From Chitinispirillaceae bacterium (GTDB lineage Bacteria > Fibrobacterota > Chitinivibrionia > Chitinivibrionales > Chitinispirillaceae): a stretch of DNA of 48,885 nucleotides. Shown here in pieces: positions 35,297-43,517 of this stretch; the first letter of the stretch is position 1, and each line of letters opens with the position of its first letter. Location: NCBI GenBank assembly GCA_016932075.1, contig JAFGDP010000032.1, positions 1 to 48,885 of the forward strand. Direction: 5' to 3'. The notes beneath the pieces are model-generated. The model was given only the letters and a program-made list of their open reading frames with translations, ran no database searches and was not told where the DNA came from. A program made the translations under genes and the position numbers.

Positions 35297-36709
35297 GTGA
35301 AGACTGTTGAGCTTTCATCGCTGGTCGCGGGACAGGTTACCGAGCACGAATATTGTACTGAAAACGGCGATCTGCTTCTCGCCAAAGGCGTCGTGCTGTC
35401 CGACCGGCACCTCGATCTCCTCAAGCGAAGAAACATCTTCACCCTCTTTATAAAAGAGGATGAGGACGAGGAGGAGCAGGCGTTGCAATCGATCCTGTCG
35501 CCGGATTTCAATAAAATCATTTCCGACATCACGCTCGATGAAAAGCCGGACGCCCCACCACCCGCATCTATAAATAAATTACCGGCCCATGTTCCCGCCG
35601 TGATGAATCAGCCTGAATTCAAAAAAATCAAATCAGGCGAAGAGGGACTGAACCAGCTTGTATCGAGCAAACGGTCGCTTGACCTTGACAAGAGGCTTCA
35701 GGAAGGCCGGTGCGTTGACCGCCCGGTCGGCATCGCCCTCAAGGAAAAAATACGGCAGATCTCCTCAACCGAGCGGACCGACGACTACCGAAAGATGGTC
35801 CTCAACGTATACAACCAGGCGGTCGGACGCACCAAATCGGTGCTGGAATCGCTTGCCGACGGCAGGCGGATCGACTATTTCATGCCCAAGAGCATCCTTG
35901 AACAGCTCATGCGCATTTTTGTCAATGACATGAGTTTCCTGCTCAATACCGTCTCCACGCAGCAGAAAGGCGAGGAGCATATCTACAACCATTCGCTCAA
36001 CGTCAGCATCTACTCGCTCTGCACCGCAACCGCGTTCGGGTACAATCAGCACCAGGTGCTCGAAATAGGGATCGGCGCACTGCTCCACGATGCCGGCATG
36101 CTTCTGGTGCCGCGGGAAATCTACCTGAAAAAGGGCAAACTGGAAAAAGACGAGTGGTACGAAATCATGAAGCACCCCATTCTCGGTCTCCACCTTCTTG
36201 AAAAGGTCGACCGTCTGCCCGAATGGGTGCCGTACATGGCATACCAGTGCCATGAACGGGAAAACGGCAAAGGGTACCCCAAACAGCGTTCGAGCAGGCT
36301 CATTCACAACTACGCAAAAATCTGCGCCATTGCCGACATGTACGAGGCGTTCTCCTCGCCGCGGCCTTACCGCGACGCCTATATCCCCTACAAGGCGCTC
36401 GAACTCATCATCAAGGCGTCGAAACAGGGGCTTCTCTCCGGGGAGCTGGTCAGGTCGTTCGTGCAGTTCATGTCGCTGTTTCCGGTCGGCAGCGTGGTAG
36501 AGCTCTCCAACCGCTGTGTCGGCAAGGTAATAAGAACCAACCCGACCTCCCCCTCCAAGCCGGTGGTCTGCGTGCTTTTTGACGCCGATGGGAACAAACT
36601 GACCGGATCGAATCAATACGAGGAGGACCTTTCCGTCAATTTGTCAATTTCAATTGTCAAAGCGCACCCGAACAACTACCGCGACATCACCTGGATGCAG
36701 GGATTCTAA
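35297..36709 (+). CDS. HD-GYP domain c-di-GMP phosphodiesterase
   Basis: 470 residues from GTG 35297. Residues 1-60 (VAGQVTEHEYCTENGDLLLAKGVVLSDRHLDLLKRRNIFTLFI) are a DUF3391-like beta module; a charged linker follows. The HD-GYP domain spans about 195-410, with the metal residues intact: H232 (YNHSLNVS), H264-D265 (LLHDAGML), the KHPILG histidine, and H319-E320 ... G326-Y327-P328 (CHERENGKGYP), then DMYEAFSSPRPYR. It should hydrolyse c-di-GMP to pGpG or GMP. A PilZ-like or beta-barrel tail follows (VGSVVELSNRCVGKVIRTN ... VCVLFDADGNKLTG). It follows the FapA-like gene by 118 bases and probably shares its transcription. Confidence 0.95.
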   Translation: MKTVELSSLVAGQVTEHEYCTENGDLLLAKGVVLSDRHLDLLKRRNIFTLFIKEDEDEEEQALQSILSPDFNKIISDITLDEKPDAPPPASINKLPAHVPAVMNQPEFKKIKSGEEGLNQLVSSKRSLDLDKRLQEGRCVDRPVGIALKEKIRQISSTERTDDYRKMVLNVYNQAVGRTKSVLESLADGRRIDYFMPKSILEQLMRIFVNDMSFLLNTVSTQQKGEEHIYNHSLNVSIYSLCTATAFGYNQHQVLEIGIGALLHDAGMLLVPREIYLKKGKLEKDEWYEIMKHPILGLHLLEKVDRLPEWVPYMAYQCHERENGKGYPKQRSSRLIHNYAKICAIADMYEAFSSPRPYRDAYIPYKALELIIKASKQGLLSGELVRSFVQFMSLFPVGSVVELSNRCVGKVIRTNPTSPSKPVVCVLFDADGNKLTGSNQYEEDLSVNLSISIVKAHPNNYRDITWMQGF

Positions 36710-36735
36710 TACGGCCGGTTTTTATCTGTTATTGG

Positions 36736-38115
36736 TCAGAAATGCTTTAAAAACGGCTTGCCGACCGGATACACGTTAAAACCGAGTTCAAACAGTTTCG
36801 TGTGGTCAAGAATATTGCGGCCGTCGAAAATAAACGGTGGTTTTTCCATGGTAGCAAGGATTTTTTTATAGTCCAAGTGCCGGTACAGGTCCCATTCGGT
36901 GCACAGCACAATGGCATGGGCGCCCCGCGCCGCCTCGTAGGGGTCTTGAATCAGCGAAATCTTTTCACGGTACCCGGCCAGGTCGGTTTTTGCGTTTTCA
37001 AGCGCCTCAGGATCGGTGACCGCCACCTCCGCACGCTCTTCAATCAGCCGTTTTGCGACATCAATGGCGGGCGATTCGCGCGTATCGCCGGTATCCGCCT
37101 TGAACGCGAACCCGAACAGCGCGATCCGCTTTCCCGCGACCGTGTTGAACATGGCGGTCACCATGTTCTTCACGAACCGGTTTTTCTGGTACTCGTTCAT
37201 GAGCACCACGCTTTCCCAGTAGCGCGCCACTTCATTGAGCCCGTAACTTTCGGCAATATAAACCAGGTTGAGGATGTCCTTTTTAAAGCACGATCCGCCG
37301 AATCCAACGCTTGACACGAGAAAACGTGGACCGATACGGCCGTCCATGCCGACGGCGCGCGACACTTCGGCGACGTTCGCCTCGGTCTTTTCGCAGAGCG
37401 CGGAAATGGAATTGATTGAGGAGATGCGCTGCGCAAGAAAGGCGTTGGCCGCGAGCTTGGACAGCTCCGCACTCCATACATTCGAGGTGAGTATCCGGTC
37501 GTGTGCCACCCAGTTGGCGTAGATCTCACAAATCATGGCGCGCGCGCGCAGGCCTTCGGGCGTCTCCCGCGTGCCGATGAGGACACGGTCCGGTTCTTCA
37601 AGGTCGGCGACGGCCGTGCCTTCGGCCAGAAACTCGGGATTCGAGACCACTTCAAAATGGATGCCCTTGTCGTTCGCGTTCAGGATGCGGGCCATTGCGG
37701 CCGCGGTCCTGACCGGCAGGGTGCTCTTTTCCACGATCACCTTGTCCGAGGCCGCGGTTTTCAGGATCGTCCGTGCGGTTGTTTCCCAGTACTGCAGGTC
37801 GGCCGCTCTGCCCGCGCCGTCGCCGAAGGTCTTGGTCGGGGTATTAACCGACACGAAAATGATCTGCGCGTCCCTGATGGCCGCCTCGACATCGGTGGAA
37901 AAAAAGAGGTTGCGGCCGCGCCCCTGTTTCACGATCTCAAGCAGGCCCGGCTCATAAATGGGCAGCTCGTCGGAATTCCACGCATCAATGCGCGCCGCAT
38001 TCACGTCCACCACCGTGATCCTGTACTGCGGGCACTTCGCCGCAATGACGGCCATGGTCGGCCCTCCGACATACCCTGCACCGATACAGCTTATGGTTTG
38101 CTTGAACGAAGCCAT
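36736..38115 (-). CDS. UDP-glucose 6-dehydrogenase
   Basis: 459 residues from ATG 38115; the frame continues upstream but the Rossmann fold starts here (MASFKQTISCIGAGYVGGPT). It oxidises UDP-glucose to UDP-glucuronate with NAD. The signatures are GAGYVGGPTMAVIAA, SVNTPTKTFG, VEKSTLPVRTA, NPEFLAEGTAV and the catalytic cysteine C276 in GFGGSCFKKDI. The later GFAFKADTGDTRESPAIDV belongs to the UDP-binding C-terminal domain. The length and KTFG/GDGAG segment are closer to the eukaryotic-type (metazoan-like) UGDH than to short bacterial Ugd. It is convergent with the HD-GYP gene. Confidence 0.95.
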   Translation of the reverse strand: MASFKQTISCIGAGYVGGPTMAVIAAKCPQYRITVVDVNAARIDAWNSDELPIYEPGLLEIVKQGRGRNLFFSTDVEAAIRDAQIIFVSVNTPTKTFGDGAGRAADLQYWETTARTILKTAASDKVIVEKSTLPVRTAAAMARILNANDKGIHFEVVSNPEFLAEGTAVADLEEPDRVLIGTRETPEGLRARAMICEIYANWVAHDRILTSNVWSAELSKLAANAFLAQRISSINSISALCEKTEANVAEVSRAVGMDGRIGPRFLVSSVGFGGSCFKKDILNLVYIAESYGLNEVARYWESVVLMNEYQKNRFVKNMVTAMFNTVAGKRIALFGFAFKADTGDTRESPAIDVAKRLIEERAEVAVTDPEALENAKTDLAGYREKISLIQDPYEAARGAHAIVLCTEWDLYRHLDYKKILATMEKPPFIFDGRNILDHTKLFELGFNVYPVGKPFLKHF

Positions 38116-38904
38116 GGATCCCGAATCTTTCTGTTTAGGTGAAACGAAACGACGGGAACGATAATTGATAATAGTATCGGGAATGAAAAAAAGCAATATT
38201 CCGTTGCACGCGGGCGATGGTAGCGCAATTGAACGCCAGCCACGGCATATGACGCGATCCCTGCGGTTTTACGACGATCGGTGTCAAACCCCGTATCCAT
38301 GTGCCCCCCACACCCTTACAAGAAGGTGTTATTCTCTTACTGCAAAGCTACACTCCCTGCCGAAAAACGCAAATATCACCTATCAGCAGGCAAAAAGCTT
38401 TACAGCAAGACTATAGCGGCCTTCAATCCGCTGAAAAAGCAGGCATAGCCTAACATAAACCATAAAACCATGATATAGAATCAAATGAACCCAAAAGACC
38501 ATTTACCAACAGACAAGCAAATCTCTTTACACAAACGATAAAAAAAAGGATCAATTCCAATTTTGAAAATAAAAAAACGATATTACTCCATAAAAAACAA
38601 CAAGTTAAAATATATGCAATAAAAACTTTTCCACCTATTAACACGTGTGATCCCTATGAATTGGAACCGTTTTTACACAGGTTATCAACATTGTTGAAAA
38701 ACAGCACAAAGGAGCAACAGGCAACCAGCTAAACCAGCGGCTCACCGCTTCCCGTAGGAATGTGCGATTTAAAACAAGGACATACAAAAAAGGTTATTGT
38801 CAGAATAATTTCACTATCTTTTCTTTCATGCATTGCCCCCTTTACCTCATACCTCCAATAATTGTACAATTTACCCGCATTTTCAAAACCCGGGAACCTG
38901 TCCC
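38116..38904. other. AT-rich intergenic region with DnaA-box-like 9-mers (possible origin)
   Basis: A 789-base gap with no credible gene. The part 38430-38700 is strikingly AT-rich compared with its surroundings. Within 38525-38700 are TTTTCCACC (38627-38635), TTTTACACA (38671-38679), TTATCAACA (38682-38690) and the complement of TTTTCAACA (38692-38700), each one base from DnaA-box consensus TTWTCCACA, plus a weaker CTTTACACA (38525-38533). Flanking genes point away on both sides. This resembles a replication origin, but dnaA, dnaN, rpmH or gidA are absent. Small frames here (for example 38450-38644 minus) are low-complexity hydrophobic and not supported. Confidence 0.45.
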
Positions 38905-39447
38905 ATGCCTCCACGCTACGTTAAAACCATTGGCGACGAAATTAATTATGAGTATGCGAAGCTCATTTCCAAGTCGGCATTTGGTAGTAAAATCAATTAC
39001 CGGTTTGTGACTGACCGGTACAAGGCGCTCTGTTCCGGCGAGATCTCCATTTCAAGTACCATGCGGGAGTGGGAGAAAGACCTGACAAAGGAGTGCGCTT
39101 TTTGCGGCAAAACAGGGGATCTGACAACGACCCATTTGATACCGATAAACAGGGGCGGGACAGATGATCCCGATAATCTTGTGCTTTGCTGCGCCTTTTG
39201 CAATGCGTCACGGGGGGACAAGGGCGTGTTTGAGTGGCTCGGGCTAAAAAAGAAAGATTCGCTCCACTGGCTGGTTGCGGGCAAATATCTCAAGGAATTG
39301 CATCGGCTGCATGAGGCCAGAGGCACTGTGTCTGTATCGATTACGGAGCTTGAAACGCTGTGTAAAACGTGCAGGAATTCCGCAATATGCAGCTTGTGGG
39401 GTAAAACCGAATCCCTGAGCAGTTTCTGCCTGGAGAGTATTCTTTAA
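38905..39447 (+). CDS. HNH endonuclease domain protein
   Basis: 180 residues from ATG 38905. The core is CAFCGKTGDLTTTHLIPINRG ... DPDNLVLCCAFCNASRGDKG: a zinc-binding CxxC pair, the first catalytic His, the Asn (DN-LVL) and a second CxxC, with the last His replaced by Asn (FCN-ASRGDK), as in many McrA-like nucleases. After it, CKTCRNSAICSLWGKTESLSSFC could hold a second small zinc site. The N-terminal 60 residues (DEINYEYAKLISKSAFG) are helical and unrecognised. Substrate is unknown; a defence or mobile-element link is possible but unsupported by its neighbours. Confidence 0.85.
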   Translation: MPPRYVKTIGDEINYEYAKLISKSAFGSKINYRFVTDRYKALCSGEISISSTMREWEKDLTKECAFCGKTGDLTTTHLIPINRGGTDDPDNLVLCCAFCNASRGDKGVFEWLGLKKKDSLHWLVAGKYLKELHRLHEARGTVSVSITELETLCKTCRNSAICSLWGKTESLSSFCLESIL

Positions 39448-39533
39448 TACAAGAACCATCGTTCCTCTGTATTTTTTGCCTCCTCTTTTTTTTCCATATA
39501 TTTTTCATGCACGAACCCCCACGGAGGAGCGTG

Positions 39534-40577
39534 ATGGATAAAAAAATTGCGTTTTTCGATGCAAAGCCGTATGATATGACCTCGTTTGACGAGGCCAATA
39601 CCGCTTTTGGCTTTTCCATTACCTATTTCGAGGTGCGGCTGTCTGCTGACACGGTTGCCATGGCGGAGGGGTTCGACGGCGTGTGCGCGTTTGTGAACGA
39701 CACGCTGGACAGCAGGGTGATCGATGCGCTGGCAGGCTACGGCATAGGAATCGCGGCACTGCGCTGCGCAGGATACAACAACGTGGATTTCAAGGCCGCG
39801 TATAAGAGGGTCCATGTGATGCGCGTGCCGGCGTATTCGCCGCACGCCGTCGCAGAACACGCGGTCGCGCTCATGATGTCCCTCAACCGCAAGACCCACC
39901 GGGCATACCACCGCACGCGCGACGGCAATTTTTCAATCCACGGCCTGCTCGGGTTTGACATGCACGGTAAAACCGCAGGCATTATCGGCACGGGCATGAT
40001 CGGCAAAACCCTTGCATACATACTCAGGGGATTCGGCATGACCGTGCTTGCGTTTGACCCGTTTCCGGACGCGGCATTTGCGAAGGAAGCGGGCGTTTCG
40101 TACGTGGAAATTGACGTGCTGTACCAACGCTCCGACATCATTTCCCTGCATTGCCCGCTCAACAGAGAAACCCACTACCTGATCGACGGGCGTGCGATCG
40201 GCCGCATGAAAAAAGGGGTCATGCTCATCAACACGGGACGGGGCAAGCTGATCGACTCGAAGGCGCTCATACAAGGCTTGAAAAAAGGGATGATCGGCTC
40301 GGCAGGGCTTGATGTGTACGAGGAGGAGACCCAGTATTTTTTCGAGGACCGGTCAACGGACATGATTGCGGACGATGTGCTCAGCAGGCTCCTGACCTTT
40401 CCAAATGTCATCGTGACCTCGCACCAGGGGTTTTTTACCGCAGAGGCGCTGCATAATATCGCGCACACCACGCTGGGCAACCTTACAGCCTATTTTGAAG
40501 GGGGCAGGCTGGAAAACGAGATCTGCTATTTCTGCAATGAACCGTGCAGGAAAAAGCAGGAAGGGAAGTGTTTTTAG
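39534..40577 (+). CDS. D-lactate dehydrogenase-like 2-hydroxyacid dehydrogenase
   Basis: 347 residues from ATG 39534 (GGAGGAG upstream). It has the D-isomer 2-hydroxyacid dehydrogenase fold: RCAGYNNVD (substrate Arg), VPAYSPHAVAEHAVALM, the NAD motif GIIGTGMIGKTLA, LHCPLNRETHYLID, NTGRGKLIDSKALIQGL and the catalytic His region TSHQGFFTAEAL. The match is best to the fermentative LdhA type (pyruvate plus NADH to D-lactate). The C-terminus has an unusual Cys tail (CYFCNEPCRKKQEGKCF), which might bind metal. It stands between the HNH and MscS genes with 86- and 108-base gaps. Confidence 0.92.
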   Translation: MDKKIAFFDAKPYDMTSFDEANTAFGFSITYFEVRLSADTVAMAEGFDGVCAFVNDTLDSRVIDALAGYGIGIAALRCAGYNNVDFKAAYKRVHVMRVPAYSPHAVAEHAVALMMSLNRKTHRAYHRTRDGNFSIHGLLGFDMHGKTAGIIGTGMIGKTLAYILRGFGMTVLAFDPFPDAAFAKEAGVSYVEIDVLYQRSDIISLHCPLNRETHYLIDGRAIGRMKKGVMLINTGRGKLIDSKALIQGLKKGMIGSAGLDVYEEETQYFFEDRSTDMIADDVLSRLLTFPNVIVTSHQGFFTAEALHNIAHTTLGNLTAYFEGGRLENEICYFCNEPCRKKQEGKCF

Positions 40578-40685
40578 AGCTCAATTGACTTTCAAACATC
40601 ATTTTCACTATTTTTCCCGCACTGCCGCATATGCATGATGTGGAAGAGTTGTTCCACCCCCTATATTCAGGAAAGAACCTCCCCT

Positions 40686-41190
40686 ATGGATCTCATACCT
40701 GTGTTTTTACATAAAATCATGCGGTTCATTCCGCTTGGCCTGGTGATCAGCGGGTCTTTGCTCGTGATGCTTTTTTCCCACTGGCTGCTGATCGGACGTT
40801 TCAAAAACCTGGGCAATGAACGCAGGTTCCCGCGGCAACTCGTCATGCTCGGCCTGGGAACCATCTGCCTTGTGGCCATTATCATTGTCCTGCCGATCCC
40901 TGAAAACATGCGCAACCAGCTCATTGCGCTGATCGGACTGCTGGCATCGGGAATCCTGGCGTTTTCCTCAACAACGGTCTTTGCCAATCTCATGGCAGGC
41001 ATCCTGCTGCGCACCACAAAGCCTTTCCGCATCGGCGATTTTATACGGGTCAGGGAGTATTTCGGCAGGGTGGCTGGTCTGGAAAAATCGCCTGAAAAGG
41101 GAGATGTCGGCTGAAATCGCAGCCGCATACCCTGACATCATGATGCGCTACGTGACCAAGTCGAAAAAAAAAGTTGCATTTCTCCTTTAA
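40686..41190 (+). pseudogene. MscS-type mechanosensitive channel gene, truncated and frameshifted
   Basis: The frame from ATG 40686 gives 142 residues: three membrane segments and the MscS pore block FSSTTVFANLMAGILLRTTKPFRIGDFIRVREYFGRV. Here the intact family continues with about 150 residues of beta and alpha/beta domain, but this frame runs into AGLEKSPEKGDVG and stops at 41114. A second frame then reads LVWKNRLKREMSAEIAAAYPDIMMRYV to 41190, which resembles a family-like C-terminal helix. The simplest reading is an internal deletion with frameshift joining the two ends. Intact MscS-like proteins here would be near 270-300 residues. Confidence 0.7.
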
Positions 41191-41239
41191 ATCCATTATA
41201 TTAATATCACCTACATGCCTCACCGCATGTTCTCTGTTG

Positions 41240-41275
41240 GGGAATGGTTAGCTGGCTCCCGCCAGCCCCATTCCC
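41240..41275. repeat. Long compound hairpin
   Basis: GGGAATGG (41240-41247) pairs with CCATTCCC (41268-41275), and inside it GCTGGC pairs with GCCAGC around TCCC. It lies 50 bases after the MscS remnant and about 417 bases ahead of the subtilisin-like gene. It shares GGAATGG/CCATTCC with the hairpin at 5836-5858. A terminator or small RNA structure is possible; no clean T-run follows. Confidence 0.5.
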
Positions 41276-41691
41276 TTAATAATTTTCAGGGGATTTTTTT
41301 TATTACTGCCAGGCAGGCCCGTACGAACCGGCACGGTCTTTCGCCATTCCTCCTGGTTTTTTGACGCCAATCCTGACGTGCAGCCCAAACGATCCTTTCC
41401 TGTTTTTATGACACAGTGACTGATACCAACCTGACACTGAAATTCGTAATCATGAACGATACGTCTCGGCATAGGTTGCCAGAGCTGATGAATCATTGGT
41501 AGATAAGCTCTGGTATCATTTATATTGATTCTGGTACCTCTATTCTTCTCTCCCCTGCGTCAATAGCCGTTTCGTGCTCAGTATGATATACTATTTTTTT
41601 AAGCGTAAATATTGAATAATGTTTATTTTATTGGTATACAATTAATCAGGCTGAAGTCTCACACTTTTCGTTTAAAAGAGGGGGAAGTGGT
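41276..41691. other. Intergenic region upstream of the subtilisin-like gene
   Basis: No convincing gene. A minus frame (41248-41496) gives 82 residues without family features. The stretch 41560-41650 is AT-rich and could hold the promoter of the protease gene; TATGATATACTA is -10-like but no clear -35 partner is seen. Confidence 0.3.
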
Positions 41692-43455
41692 ATGGCTAAC
41701 ATGCAGTTAAGCGGTTTAACCAGATGCTGTACAATAGCGCTGGTATTCCTGTCAGGTTCAATGGTTCAGGCATACGATATCGGCGCAAAGATCGAGAGGA
41801 ACCTGAAAGGAGGATTGTATATCCACGAACATATCAAGGAGTACAACCTGCTGGTAAAGTTCCGTTCCAAGCTGAGCCCGAACCTTGATTCCCGCGGACG
41901 GGTGCTTCTGAATTACAACCGGTACGTTGAACTGCAGCCAAAGGTCTTTTTAAAGTATAACCTCTCATTTTCACGGGTGATTCCATATTCAAAAAAGGAT
42001 CTTGAAATCCTGCGCACACCAGCGCGTCATATCCCTGATAAAAAGGGATTCAACCGTTTTGAGTTCGCCGGCGTGTTCAAGGTGCATGCATCTGATTCTT
42101 CAAAGGAACGGCTGTTTGAGATCGGGCAGGAGCTTGAAAAACTTGACCAGGTGGAATACTGCAGCCTTGAGCCAAAAGAGATACCAGCTCCGCCCATTGA
42201 TTATCCGCCCACCACACCGAGCTTTGTGAGCAGGCAGACCTATCGCGGTCCGGACCCGGGCATTGATATTGATTATGCCTGGACCCTCGGCGTCCGCGGC
42301 GCTGGACTCATGATCGCGGACATGGAGCACAGCTGGGGACGGCTCGACCACTCTACCCAGGAGGTACATGAAGACCTGCACAACCAGAACATTAAATACG
42401 GCCTGCCGTGGCGCACCGATGATTACCGGGACCACGGCATGGCGGTCATGGGGCTTCTGCTTGCCGGCGACAACGGATATGGCATTACGGGCAGCGTGCC
42501 TCAGGCACGCGGCCTGGTTTATTCGATCATGCACGGCGATCTGAACGCCTTGAACGCCGCGATTGACAGCGCGAAAAGAGGCGACATTATTCTCATGGAA
42601 ATGCAGCGGAGTGCTCCTGACGGCAATCTTGGTCCGCCGGACGTCATCTCCTCGCTCTGGGACGCCATTGACGAAGCGACCGATGCTGGCGTAGTCGTTG
42701 TCCAGACCGCAGGCAACGGCGCTTCGAATATGAATTCGACAAGCTATGCAAGCTATCACCAGCGGGGTGATAACGGCTCCATTATCGAAGGCGCCGGCAC
42801 CGCCGACACGCGACATACCAGGATGAGCTACAGCACCTACGGAGACAGGGTCAATATGCAGGGCTGGGGACAAAATGTGTTTACGCTGGGGTATGGCAAC
42901 GGCTGGAGCGGCTCCAGCGACTGGAAACAGTCCTACTCCGCCTCGTTCAGCGGAACCAGCTCGAGTGGTCCGATCGTGACCTCTGCCGTCGCGCTTTTGC
43001 AATCGTATGCAAAGGAGCGAAAGGACTCCCTGCTCCCCTGCCCGCTTATCAGGACCATCCTCTCGTCAACCGGTATCCCGCAGGGCGATCCGCAGAACGG
43101 TCATATCGGGCCGCTGCCCAACCTGCGCGCCGCGATCAGAATGCTGGACTCCCTGATTCCCAATACCGAGGTGGTGAAAAAGATCGTATCAAGAGAGCTT
43201 GAGTCCAAAGGTTTGTATGTAAATAATGGCACGATTCACTATTTGGTTCCGGCAGCTTCGACCAATGAGCTGCAGAACATCACTGTTTTCCTATATAATA
43301 TGAAAGGAACGCTTGTCGCGACCCTAGTAAACGGCCCACAGCAGGCAGGCCAGCACAAGGTGACGGTATCGCGTGCCACTATCAGCGCCGGCACCTATCT
43401 TTGCGCCATGCAGGTTAAAAGCGTGAAACATGCGGCAAAGGTGGTTGTTCGGTAA
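41692..43455 (+). CDS. Secreted subtilisin-like (S8) serine protease with sorting tail
   Basis: 587 residues; GGGGGAAG precedes ATG 41692. The signal peptide ends near VQAYD (about residue 27). A propeptide-like region runs to about 190. The peptidase has the Asp motif GLMIADMEHSW (D210), the His motif DHGMAVMG (H248), the oxyanion Asn in QTAGNGAS and the Ser motif SGTSSSGPIV (S423). All are recognisable but altered from D-T-G, HGTHVAG and GTSMAxP. Residues about 510-587 form a T9SS/FlgD-like tail (VFLYNMKGTLVATL ... GTYLCAMQVKS ... KVVVR). It probably digests proteins outside the cell. Its tail is very similar in layout to that of the papain-like protease at 5885. Confidence 0.88.
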   Translation: MANMQLSGLTRCCTIALVFLSGSMVQAYDIGAKIERNLKGGLYIHEHIKEYNLLVKFRSKLSPNLDSRGRVLLNYNRYVELQPKVFLKYNLSFSRVIPYSKKDLEILRTPARHIPDKKGFNRFEFAGVFKVHASDSSKERLFEIGQELEKLDQVEYCSLEPKEIPAPPIDYPPTTPSFVSRQTYRGPDPGIDIDYAWTLGVRGAGLMIADMEHSWGRLDHSTQEVHEDLHNQNIKYGLPWRTDDYRDHGMAVMGLLLAGDNGYGITGSVPQARGLVYSIMHGDLNALNAAIDSAKRGDIILMEMQRSAPDGNLGPPDVISSLWDAIDEATDAGVVVVQTAGNGASNMNSTSYASYHQRGDNGSIIEGAGTADTRHTRMSYSTYGDRVNMQGWGQNVFTLGYGNGWSGSSDWKQSYSASFSGTSSSGPIVTSAVALLQSYAKERKDSLLPCPLIRTILSSTGIPQGDPQNGHIGPLPNLRAAIRMLDSLIPNTEVVKKIVSRELESKGLYVNNGTIHYLVPAASTNELQNITVFLYNMKGTLVATLVNGPQQAGQHKVTVSRATISAGTYLCAMQVKSVKHAAKVVVR

Positions 43456-43476
43456 CAGCTCTGGTGTCTCTGTTTC

Positions 43477-43506
43477 CACGGGTTCTTTTCCGTGTGCCTT
43501 TTTTAA
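43477..43506 (+). terminator. Probable intrinsic terminator after the subtilisin-like gene
   Basis: CACGG/CCGTG stem around an 8-base loop (43477-43494), followed by TGCC and six Ts. It lies 22 bases after the stop, between convergent genes. Confidence 0.5.
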
Positions 43507-43517
43507 AACTATTACGG

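Noticed and set aside
36709..36740. Terminator between the HD-GYP and UGDH genes
   Set aside because: CGGCCGG followed by Ts was noted, but no stem longer than 3 bp with a loop can be formed.
38450..38644. 64-residue minus-strand ORF rich in hydrophobic residues
   Set aside because: It lies in the AT-rich patch, where Phe/Ile/Leu codons arise by composition alone. It has no ribosome-binding site.
38905..39447. HNH protein as part of a restriction or phage-defence island
   Set aside because: No methyltransferase, helicase or other defence gene lies beside it; its neighbours are metabolic.
41248..41496. 82-residue minus-strand ORF
   Set aside because: Its end runs through the compound hairpin at 41240-41275, no family is recognised and no ribosome-binding site is seen. 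It may be a decayed fragment at most.
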